Assembly (NCBI GenBank): GCA_023392135.1
Contig: JAEVZQ010000499.1
Span: 1 to 6,435, forward strand
Source: Pseudomonadota bacterium
Lineage (GTDB): Bacteria > Pseudomonadota > Alphaproteobacteria > Rhizobiales > Hyphomicrobiaceae
DNA: 6,435 nucleotides
Direction: 5' to 3'
Shown here: piece by piece, positions 1 to 5,274 of the stretch
Position numbering within the stretch: the first letter of the stretch is position 1
Layout of the letters: each line of letters begins with the position of its first letter
Program-made: the position numbers and the translations under genes
Notes under the pieces: generated by a model
Seen by the model: the letters and a program-made list of their open reading frames with translations, nothing else
Databases searched by the model: none
Told to the model about the DNA's origin: nothing

Positions 1-479
1 TCCCAGTTGACCTTGCCGGCGCCGCGGTAGGCGAGGCCCTTCTTGTAGAAGTCGAGAAAAAGCTTCTGCTGCTGGTGGTAGTATCCCACATCACAGGTCG
101 CGAACTCGCGCGACCAGTCGAGCGATAGCCCCATCGACTTGAGCTGCGCGCGCATGGCGGCGATATTGTCGTACGTCCACTTGGCCGGGTGCGTCTTGCG
201 CTCCATGGCCGCGTTCTCGGCCGGCATGCCGAACGCGTCCCAGCCCATGGGATGCAGCACGTTGAGACCTAGCGCGCGCTTGTAGCGGGCCAGCACGTCG
301 CCCATCGTATAGTTGCGGACGTGGCCCATGTGGATACGGCCCGAGGGATAGGGAAACATCTCGAGCACATAGCACTTCGGCCGCGTGTCCTCATTCGATG
401 CCTGGAAGACGTTGCGGCTTTCCCAGACGTGCTGCCAGTGCTTCTCTCGGGCGGGCGCGTTGTAGCGTTCGATGGCCAT
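1..479 (-). CDS. leuS: Leucyl-tRNA synthetase, N-terminal part (runs off left edge)
   Basis: Cytoplasmic class I aminoacyl-tRNA synthetase that charges tRNA-Leu with leucine. Only the first 159 residues are in the window; the full protein is usually about 860-880 residues. Reading the minus strand from the ATG at 479-477 gives a continuous frame to the window edge. It contains the class I signature as HMGH at residues 50-53, inside [19 protein letters not shown], then [24 protein letters not shown] sequence at about 72-91 and DWSREFAT at 121-128. All of these are hallmark LeuRS N-terminal blocks of the Rossmann catalytic domain. The start is fixed: an in-frame TGA lies at 491-489, only four codons upstream, and no other start codon falls between. 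The Shine-Dalgarno is weak (a GAGAG about 12 nt upstream). It is transcribed divergently from fic, so the 480-769 gap must hold its promoter. Confidence 0.96.
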   Translation of the reverse strand, partial: MAIERYNAPAREKHWQHVWESRNVFQASNEDTRPKCYVLEMFPYPSGRIHMGHVRNYTMGDVLARYKRALGLNVLHPMGWDAFGMPAENAAMERKTHPAKWTYDNIAAMRAQLKSMGLSLDWSREFATCDVGYYHQQQKLFLDFYKKGLAYRGAGKVNW

Positions 480-769
480 GGGGCGACTTCAGCTCTCAAG
501 TGTCGGATTGCGGGCGAATATCAGCCTGAAAGGGGGAGTGGGGTCAAGCTGGGGACAGTCGGCCCTTTCGCCAATCAATTCAAATCAATTGCCGCTCCCC
601 GGCCTAGCGGCTCTCTTAGCGGCCGGTGATGTCGATGCAATGGACATGTCGTCCTACACATGTCGATGAATCGCGAATTTATCGACATATGTGCAGGTTT
701 ATGGCGACAGCATCGACATGATATGGCAGATATGTCGACCAAATCAAGTTTCATCGACATATCGCCGCA
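480..769. other. Divergent leuS/fic intergenic region
   Basis: 290 bp without a credible gene. The left half (480-600) should carry the leuS promoter and leader. It includes a G-rich stretch around 532-556, a 10-nt-spaced direct repeat ATCAATT (574-580 and 584-590), and a TAGCGGC direct repeat at about 605-624. The right half (629-760) is AT-richer than the surrounding coding DNA and is dominated by ATGTCGAT/ATCGACAT motif copies, listed separately. I could not identify convincing -35/-10 hexamers for either gene. Confidence 0.7.
629..760. promoter_or_regulatory. Helically phased operator-like array upstream of fic
   Basis: Exact ATGTCGAT occurs at 629-636 and 660-667. Its exact reverse complement ATCGACAT occurs at 681-688, 712-719 and 753-760. 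A one-mismatch copy ATGTCGAC is at 732-739, and a weaker ATGTCGtc at 646-653. Leaving out the weak copy, successive starts are 31, 21, 31, 20 and 21 bp apart, close to whole numbers of B-DNA turns. Sites 660/681 and 732/753 form two inverted pairs, each with a 13-bp gap. The flanks also agree, giving a longer consensus of roughly atATGTCGATgaa. The last site ends 10 nt before the fic ATG. This is the layout expected of cooperative repressor binding over a promoter. The repeat is seen directly; the regulatory role and the identity of the binder are inferred. Confidence 0.65.
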
Positions 770-1912
770 ATGTTCGATCCCAACCGCCCCTATAACGACT
801 TGCCGCCACTGCCACCGGCCGCGGACGTCGAGACGAAGGCGGTCCTCAAGCGCTGTACGCCGGCACGCACGGCATTGGCCGAGCTTCGGCTCGCGGGCGA
901 GCTGCTGCCGGATCAGTCGGTCCTGATCAATGCCATCCCAGTCCTGGAAGCGCGCGACAGCTCCGAAATCGAGAACATAGTGACCACCAACGATGCGCTG
1001 TTCCGTGAGGCAAGCCTTTCCGATGATGGCGGCGATCCGGCAGCCAAGGAAGCCCTGCGCTACCGGACGGCGCTCTACCAGGGATTCGAGTCGCTGAAGC
1101 AGCGCCCTATTTCGACTCGAACGGCCGTCGAGATCTGCCGGACCGTGACCGGAGTGGCACTCGACATCCGCCGCACGCCAGGAACGACCCTGAAGAATAC
1201 GTTCACTGGAGAGGTCATCTATACACCACCGGAAGGAGAGGCGCGGCTCAGGGGTCTGCTTGCCAACTGGGAGGCCTTTCTCAATGCGGATTCGGACATC
1301 GACCCGCTGGTGCGCATGGCGATCCTGCACTACCAGACGGAGGCGATTCACCCATTCCCCGATGGGAACGGACGTACCGGACGCATCCTCAATATCCTGA
1401 GCTTGGTCCAGTACGGCGTGCTGGATCTGCCCACGCTCTATCTCAGCCGTCACATCCTGCGCACGAAAGCCGACTACTACCGGCTGCTGCAGCGGGTCAC
1501 GACCCATGCGGAGTGGGAGCCCTGGATCCTCTACATGCTGACGGCGGCCGAGGTCACCTCGATCTGGACCAACGCCAAGATCAGGGCTATCCGCCGGTTG
1601 ATGGATGCGACGGCGGACTACGTTCGCGCGGGTGCACCGAGGATATATTCGCACGAGCTGGTGCAGCTCATATTCGCGCAGCCCTATTGCCGGATCGGCG
1701 ATCTCGTGCAATCCGGCATCGCCAAACGCCAGGCCGCATCCGTCTATCTGAAGGCACTGGCTGAGATGGGCATTCTCGAGGAGAAGAAGGTGGGTCGCGA
1801 CAAGCTGTTCGTGCATCGCAAGTATCTTGCGCTGCTGTCGAGCGACGAGCATACGTTCGAGCCCTACGGGGTCCCCTCCCTGCCGATCAGGCCTGCCGAG
1901 CGGGTGATATGA
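770..1912 (+). CDS. Fic family protein (class II AMP-transferase with C-terminal winged helix)
   Basis: 380 residues, the typical length of stand-alone Fic/DOC N-terminal-type proteins. Fic enzymes usually transfer AMP from ATP to a hydroxyl side chain of a target protein. The N-terminal helical domain spans about residues 1-90 and contains SSEIEN at 64-69, fitting the inhibitory helix motif (S/T)xxxE(G/N), with E68 as the expected inhibitory glutamate. A flap-like strand, GEVIYTPPEG, lies at 147-156. The complete catalytic motif HPFPDGNGRTGR is at 194-205, with H194 as the catalytic base. Residues about 290-352 look like a winged helix (IGDLVQSGIAKRQAASVYLK, then a GRDKLFVHR wing), as in solved Fic proteins of Shewanella and Bacteroides. 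The ATG at 770 is the only start: an in-frame TGA sits at 719-721 and no other start codon lies between. No clear Shine-Dalgarno precedes it. The stop overlaps the yggS start. Target protein and physiological role are unknown. Confidence 0.95.
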   Translation: MFDPNRPYNDLPPLPPAADVETKAVLKRCTPARTALAELRLAGELLPDQSVLINAIPVLEARDSSEIENIVTTNDALFREASLSDDGGDPAAKEALRYRTALYQGFESLKQRPISTRTAVEICRTVTGVALDIRRTPGTTLKNTFTGEVIYTPPEGEARLRGLLANWEAFLNADSDIDPLVRMAILHYQTEAIHPFPDGNGRTGRILNILSLVQYGVLDLPTLYLSRHILRTKADYYRLLQRVTTHAEWEPWILYMLTAAEVTSIWTNAKIRAIRRLMDATADYVRAGAPRIYSHELVQLIFAQPYCRIGDLVQSGIAKRQAASVYLKALAEMGILEEKKVGRDKLFVHRKYLALLSSDEHTFEPYGVPSLPIRPAERVI

Positions 1913-2577
1913 TGACGGCCGAAGTTGCCCAGCGACTCCAAGAGATCCAGTCCCGCATCGCAGCGGCGGCCCGGGAGGCCGGCCGCGAGCCATCCGCCGT
2001 GCGCCTGATCGCGGTCTCGAAAACCTTCGATGCTCCACAAATCCTGCCCGTGATCGAGGCCGGGCAGCGGCTGTTCGGCGAGAACCGGGTGCAGGAAGCC
2101 AAGGGGAAGTGGCCGGCGCTGAAGGAACGCTTTCCTGATGTCGAGCTCCATCTGATCGGCTCCCTGCAGTCGAACAAGGCGAAGGAGGCCGTGCAGCTCT
2201 TCGATGCCATTCATTCCATCGACCGGTCGAAAATCGCCCGCGCCGTAGCCGAGGAGATGGAGAAGCAGGGCCGGCGCCTGAAGCTCTTCATTCAGGTCAA
2301 TACGGGTGAGGAGCCACAGAAGGCCGGGGTCATGCCGCGCGAGGCTGCAGCCCTGGTCCGGCATTGCCGGGAGGATCTGAGCCTCGAAATCGCGGGTCTC
2401 ATGTGCATTCCTCCGGCAGACGATGAGCCGGCCATCCATTTCGCATTTCTGGCGAAGCTCAGCTCCGAGCTCGGCCTCGATGAGCTCAGCATGGGCATGA
2501 GCGCCGATTTCCAGACGGCCGTTTCCTTCGGCGCGACGTACGTGCGTGTCGGGAGCGCCATCTTCGGCGCACGCTGA
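1909..2577 (+). CDS. yggS: YggS/PLPBP family pyridoxal phosphate homeostasis protein
   Basis: 222 residues, normal for the family. These cytoplasmic proteins bind PLP without a known catalytic reaction and keep vitamin B6 and amino/keto acid pools balanced. The protein is a single fold-type III TIM barrel. Visible landmarks are LIAVSKTF at 33-40 with K38 as the PLP Schiff-base lysine, GENRVQEA at 57-64, HLIGSLQSNK at 81-90, the FIQVNTGEEPQKAG strand/loop at 127-140, SMGMSAD at 194-200 and RVGSAIFG at 213-220, the last two forming the phosphate-binding side. The start ATG at 1909 overlaps the fic stop (ATGA); a second ATG at 1912 is equally possible and removes one residue. The overlap suggests translation coupled to fic, though a promoter inside fic cannot be excluded. 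Alphaproteobacteria often keep yggS near leuS, so fic may have entered between them. Confidence 0.95.
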   Translation: MMTAEVAQRLQEIQSRIAAAAREAGREPSAVRLIAVSKTFDAPQILPVIEAGQRLFGENRVQEAKGKWPALKERFPDVELHLIGSLQSNKAKEAVQLFDAIHSIDRSKIARAVAEEMEKQGRRLKLFIQVNTGEEPQKAGVMPREAAALVRHCREDLSLEIAGLMCIPPADDEPAIHFAFLAKLSSELGLDELSMGMSADFQTAVSFGATYVRVGSAIFGAR

Positions 2578-2585
2578 GGCTACAG

Positions 2586-2614
2586 TCGGCCCGCGTCTAT
2601 CGTCAGCAGGCCGA
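2586..2614 (+). terminator. Weak hairpin after yggS
   Basis: TCGGCC at 2586-2591 pairs exactly with GGCCGA at 2609-2614 around a 17-nt loop, starting 9 nt after the yggS stop. No T-run follows, so it is at best a poor intrinsic terminator. It may simply slow polymerase or protect the 3' end. Confidence 0.3.
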
Positions 2615-2661
2615 AAGTCTCTAACGCTGACTGATGTTTTCTGCTAGCATTCAAGAGCTTG

Positions 2662-2677
2662 GTCATATGGGTATGAC
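2662..2677. promoter_or_regulatory. Palindrome GTCATA-TGGG-TATGAC upstream of the dehydrogenase
   Basis: A perfect inverted repeat with 6-bp arms (2662-2667 and 2672-2677) and a 4-bp centre, 39 bp before the start codon of the sorbosone-dehydrogenase-like gene. The size and position suit an operator for a dimeric regulator. A single copy with short arms can also arise by chance. No regulator gene is adjacent. Confidence 0.3.
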
Positions 2678-2703
2678 TGAGCCGATCAACAATAAACCCA
2701 TGC

Positions 2704-2710
2704 GGAGGAA
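2704..2710 (+). promoter_or_regulatory. Shine-Dalgarno GGAGGAA for the dehydrogenase
   Basis: A near-consensus ribosome-binding site 6 nt before the ATG at 2717. It fixes this start, which also begins a well-formed signal peptide. Confidence 0.85.
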
Positions 2711-2716
2711 ACACTT

Positions 2717-3979
2717 ATGCGTGCCCTCTCAGTCTTTGCCGCGGCTGGCGCCGCCTTGATCGCACTTCCCGCTCTCGCGCAACAGCCCAGCGCAGGCAAT
2801 CTCGAAAAGCTTTCCAAGTTTCAGTCGACGGGGACCCCGATCGACATCCCCCAGATCCCGCAACAGGGCCCCAAGGCGGATCAACTTCGAAAAAACCTGA
2901 AGCAGATCAAGCTGCCGCCCGGCTTCAAAATCGATCTTTACGCTCTCGTTCCCGATGCCCGGCACATGGCGGTCGGTCCCCAGGGTGTCGTGACGTTCGT
3001 CGGTACACGAAAGAACAAGGTCTATGCCGTTACGGACCGCGCCAAGATGGGCGTGGCCGAGGAGGTGAAGGAGTTCGCGCCCTCCATCCAGTTCAAGATT
3101 CCGAATGGCGTCTGCTTCTCACCCGATGGCTTCCTGTTCATCGCCGAGCAGAACCGGGTGCTGGTGTTCCCCGCTGCTGAGTTCTTCTACGAGAGTCCCG
3201 ACGTGGCGGCCTTCGTGGTCGTGAAGCAGGGCGAGCTGATCCCACCGGAGGAGGAAAGCTTCAATCATACCGCCCGCGTCTGCCGGGTCGGACCTGACGA
3301 CAAGCTCTATATCACGCTCGGCCAGCCCTTCAACGTCTTCGAAAAGGAGAAGATGGATCTCTACAAGCGGGCCGGCCTCGGCGGCATTATCCGCGTGAAC
3401 CGGGAGGGACGGCAGCGGGAGGTCTTCGCGACCGGCGTCCGCAACTCGGTCGGCATGGACATCAACCCGAAGGACAAGTCGGTCTGGTTCACCGACAACC
3501 AGGTGGACGGCATGGGAGATGAAATCCCGCCGGGTGAGCTGAACCGCGCCGACAGGGCCGGCCTGCACTTCGGCTTCCCGTGGTACGGCGGTGGGAAGGT
3601 GCGCACGGTGGAGTACAAGGACAGCGAGCCACCGGCGAATGTCGTCTTCCCGCAGGTCGAGATGGACGCCCACGCCGCGGACCTCGGCATGACCTTCTAT
3701 ACGGGCAAGCAGTTTCCGGAGAAGTATCGCGGCGGCATCTTCTCAGCGCAGCATGGCTCCTGGAACCGCACCAGTCCTGTCGGCGCCCGGGTGATGTTCA
3801 CAAGCCTCAAGCCCGACGGTACGGCTGACAAGACCGAAGTCTTCGCCCAGGGCTGGCTGACGCCCGACGCGGAGTACATGGGCAGGCCGGTGGACGTGGC
3901 CCAGCTTCGCGATGGGTCGATTCTCGTATCGGATGACTTCGCAGGAGCTATCTATCGGATCAGCTATGAAGGCAACTGA
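2717..3979 (+). CDS. Sorbosone dehydrogenase family (PQQ-type beta-propeller) periplasmic protein
   Basis: 420 residues. Residues 1-21 are a Sec signal peptide (hydrophobic core, ALA/QQ cleavage site), so the mature protein should be periplasmic. The rest fits the soluble-glucose-dehydrogenase/L-sorbosone-dehydrogenase six-bladed propeller fold, in which PQQ oxidises a sugar or aldehyde. Landmarks are KLPPGFKIDLYA at 65-76, IPNGVCFSPDGFLFIAE at 128-144, NHTARVCRVGPDDKLYITLG at 183-202 (H184 is the likely counterpart of the propeller active-site histidine), FATGVRNSVGMDINP at 237-251, WFTDNQVDGMGDEIPPGELN at 257-276, FGFPWYGGG at 285-293, QHGSWNRT at 345-352 and GRPVDVAQLRDGSILVSDD at 389-407. 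The actual substrate cannot be told from sequence, and some family members may not use PQQ. The gene overlaps a cytochrome c gene by 14 nt, which points to an electron-acceptor partner. No PQQ synthesis genes are in the window. Confidence 0.92.
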   Translation: MRALSVFAAAGAALIALPALAQQPSAGNLEKLSKFQSTGTPIDIPQIPQQGPKADQLRKNLKQIKLPPGFKIDLYALVPDARHMAVGPQGVVTFVGTRKNKVYAVTDRAKMGVAEEVKEFAPSIQFKIPNGVCFSPDGFLFIAEQNRVLVFPAAEFFYESPDVAAFVVVKQGELIPPEEESFNHTARVCRVGPDDKLYITLGQPFNVFEKEKMDLYKRAGLGGIIRVNREGRQREVFATGVRNSVGMDINPKDKSVWFTDNQVDGMGDEIPPGELNRADRAGLHFGFPWYGGGKVRTVEYKDSEPPANVVFPQVEMDAHAADLGMTFYTGKQFPEKYRGGIFSAQHGSWNRTSPVGARVMFTSLKPDGTADKTEVFAQGWLTPDAEYMGRPVDVAQLRDGSILVSDDFAGAIYRISYEGN

Positions 3980-4295
3980 TCTTAGTTGCGCGGCGGCCGT
4001 CTTGGTCGCCGCCTTGCTTGCTGGCGGCCCTTCTCAAGCCGGCGGAGATGTTCAAGCCGGCCGCCAAAAGGCGCTGAAGTGCCAGACCTGCCATGGTCTC
4101 GATGGCGTCTCCAGAATTCCGGACGCACCTCACATCGGCGGGCAAAATGAGTTCTATCTCATCAACAGCCTCAAGGCGTACAAAACGGGTTTGCGTCAGA
4201 ACAATATGATGGGCCTCATGGCCGCCGATCTGAGTGATGAGGACATTGCCGACCTGGCGGCCTACTTCGCGAGCCTTGAACCGAAAAACCAGTAG
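3966..4295 (+). CDS. Small periplasmic class I cytochrome c (monoheme)
   Basis: 109 residues. Residues 1-25 form a signal peptide ending in SQA, followed by GGDVQAGR. The heme c attachment motif is CQTCH at 39-43 (C39, C42, axial H43). The second axial ligand is probably a methionine among M81, M82 and M85, followed by LSDEDIADLAAYFASL at 89-104, the typical C-terminal helix of cytochrome c553/c5-like proteins. The ATG at 3966 was chosen because it begins directly before the signal peptide. In-frame ATGs at 3912 and 3933 would add residues lying entirely inside the upstream gene and unlike a signal peptide. An AGGAG lies 18 nt upstream, too far to be a good ribosome-binding site, so translation is probably coupled to the upstream gene, with a 14-nt overlap. 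The likely role is to accept electrons from the preceding dehydrogenase and pass them to the terminal oxidase chain (inferred). Confidence 0.92.
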   Translation: MKATDLSCAAAVLVAALLAGGPSQAGGDVQAGRQKALKCQTCHGLDGVSRIPDAPHIGGQNEFYLINSLKAYKTGLRQNNMMGLMAADLSDEDIADLAAYFASLEPKNQ

Positions 4296-4330
4296 CCACG
4301 CGCACGCGCTGTCCCCGGCGCGGCCGGAAA

Positions 4331-5074
4331 TCAGCGCCAGTGCTCACCGATCCACTTCGTCGGCTTGGTGTGCTTGTATAGCTTCTCGTGCCAATGGCGG
4401 ACCGGCCATTCACCTGCGAGTGCCTCGTGCTGTTTTGGCCGTCCTGTGAACGCCACCACTTTCGTATCCAGGGGGAGCCGGGCCGGCACGAGGAAGCGGA
4501 GTGGCCATGCTGGCAATAGCGAGTGCTTGAAGCTGACGCACCACCCTTTCGGCCAGAACAGCATGTCTTCGATCGTATCTGAAATGTAATGCTGATCGGT
4601 GCGCCAGCGCTGCATTATGTTTCTAAAGTTCTGCTCGAATTGTTCGAAAATGTGTGTGTACCGCCCCACGGGAAATCGGAACACAGATGTGTTGCCGATA
4701 TGCTGGCCTTCCTGGGTCCAGTTTTCTATCACGATGTAACGCCCGGGCTCGAAATCAAACAGCGGATCGAGCGACCCGACGATCACAAGGTCCAGATCAA
4801 GGAACAGCACGTCGCCTTCGAGGCCGGCCAGCGGATATTGCCAGACCGAGATCTTGCGCCAGGTCGACCAGGCCATGCGCTCTGGAAGCGAGATATCAGG
4901 CAGGGGCGCCGTCTCGATATCCGATGAGATGCCGCTTTTGTCGTCGGTAAAGCAGAGCAATCGCGTAGGTCGGGCGACATTGCGCCGGATCATCGAGGCA
5001 AGCCGGTTGACGTATTCGGGGCCGTAGCGCGTGCCCCATTTCATGCAGATGATCGTCTGCTCGGTTCCGCTCAC
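4331..5074 (-). CDS. Glycosyltransferase-like protein (GT-A fold, DLD motif)
   Basis: 247 residues with no signal peptide or membrane span, so probably cytoplasmic. The first strand TIICMKWGTRYG (7-18) opens a nucleotide-sugar-binding fold. LLCFTDD is at 39-45. FLDLDLVIVGSLDPLF at 91-106 carries the DxD motif (D93, D95) that binds the metal and sugar diphosphate in GT-A enzymes. TDQHYIS at 159-165 and a late FTGRPKQHEA segment at 209-218 match the acceptor-side and C-terminal blocks of small bacterial glycosyltransferases with a conserved MKWG opening. Donor and acceptor are unknown. The GTG at 5074-5072 is chosen because a strong GGAGGG lies 7 nt upstream, the nearby ATG at 5079 runs into a stop in its own frame, and starting at the internal ATG (5044) would remove the first beta strand. 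It is convergent with the cytochrome gene (35-nt gap) and divergent from the following gene. Confidence 0.88.
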   Translation of the reverse strand: MSGTEQTIICMKWGTRYGPEYVNRLASMIRRNVARPTRLLCFTDDKSGISSDIETAPLPDISLPERMAWSTWRKISVWQYPLAGLEGDVLFLDLDLVIVGSLDPLFDFEPGRYIVIENWTQEGQHIGNTSVFRFPVGRYTHIFEQFEQNFRNIMQRWRTDQHYISDTIEDMLFWPKGWCVSFKHSLLPAWPLRFLVPARLPLDTKVVAFTGRPKQHEALAGEWPVRHWHEKLYKHTKPTKWIGEHWR

Positions 5075-5081
5075 CCCATTT

Positions 5082-5087
5082 CCCTCC
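5082..5087 (-). promoter_or_regulatory. Shine-Dalgarno GGAGGG deciding the GTG start
   Basis: On the minus strand, GGAGGG is followed by 7 nt and then GTG at 5074-5072. It supports the GTG start of the glycosyltransferase over the longer in-frame extension to 5281. Confidence 0.75.
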
Positions 5088-5261
5088 GGTCGCTGAATTC
5101 TGTGGAAAGTGGTTAGGCGCGGGCACTGTTCCGAGCTTAGGGGCGCGGCTCGAGCCTGGAAAGCAGCCAGATCCGGTTTTCCAGTCCAATTTTGCCTCGT
5201 GTGCCGACCCGCCGGCTTCGCGGTGGTAGTTTGACAAACTGATTCGCGTCGCATTCGAGGT

Positions 5262-5269
5262 GGGAGGGG
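5262..5269 (+). promoter_or_regulatory. Shine-Dalgarno GGGAGGGG for the 299-residue protein
   Basis: A strong purine-rich site 5 nt before the ATG at 5275. It favours this start over the GTG at 5260, which would place the site inside the coding sequence. Confidence 0.75.
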
Positions 5270-5274
5270 CTGGT

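Larger units (their letters stand above)
5075..5274. other. Divergent intergenic region, glycosyltransferase / LURP-one-like gene
   Basis: About 200 bp that must hold promoters for both divergent genes. A perfect -35-like TTGACA lies at 5231-5236 on the plus strand, but the sequence 16-18 bp downstream (about 5253-5259) is a poor -10 match. The assignment to the plus-strand gene is therefore tentative. No clear hairpin or operator was seen. Confidence 0.4.

Noticed and set aside
629..760. CRISPR-like array
   Set aside because: The repeated unit is only 8-13 bp, alternates in orientation and has spacers of 3-23 bp. This is an operator pattern, and no cas genes are nearby.
660..926. Plus-strand open frame of 88 codons with two FIDI-containing segments
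   Set aside because: The repeated peptide is produced by the ATCGACAT DNA motif copies. Beyond 770 it runs out of frame through the fic gene, with low-complexity content and no family resemblance.
575..2038. 487-codon minus-strand open frame covering fic
   Set aside because: It is antisense to a clear Fic gene and the start of yggS. Its composition is Arg/Gly/Leu-rich, as expected of a high-GC shadow frame, and it shows no recognisable domain.
3912..3965. Longer start for the cytochrome c gene
   Set aside because: It adds 18 polar residues ahead of an otherwise normal signal peptide and lies wholly inside the dehydrogenase gene.
4296..4330. Bidirectional terminator between the convergent cytochrome and glycosyltransferase genes
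   Set aside because: There is only a 5-bp CGCGC/GCGCG pairing possibility and no T-run on either strand.
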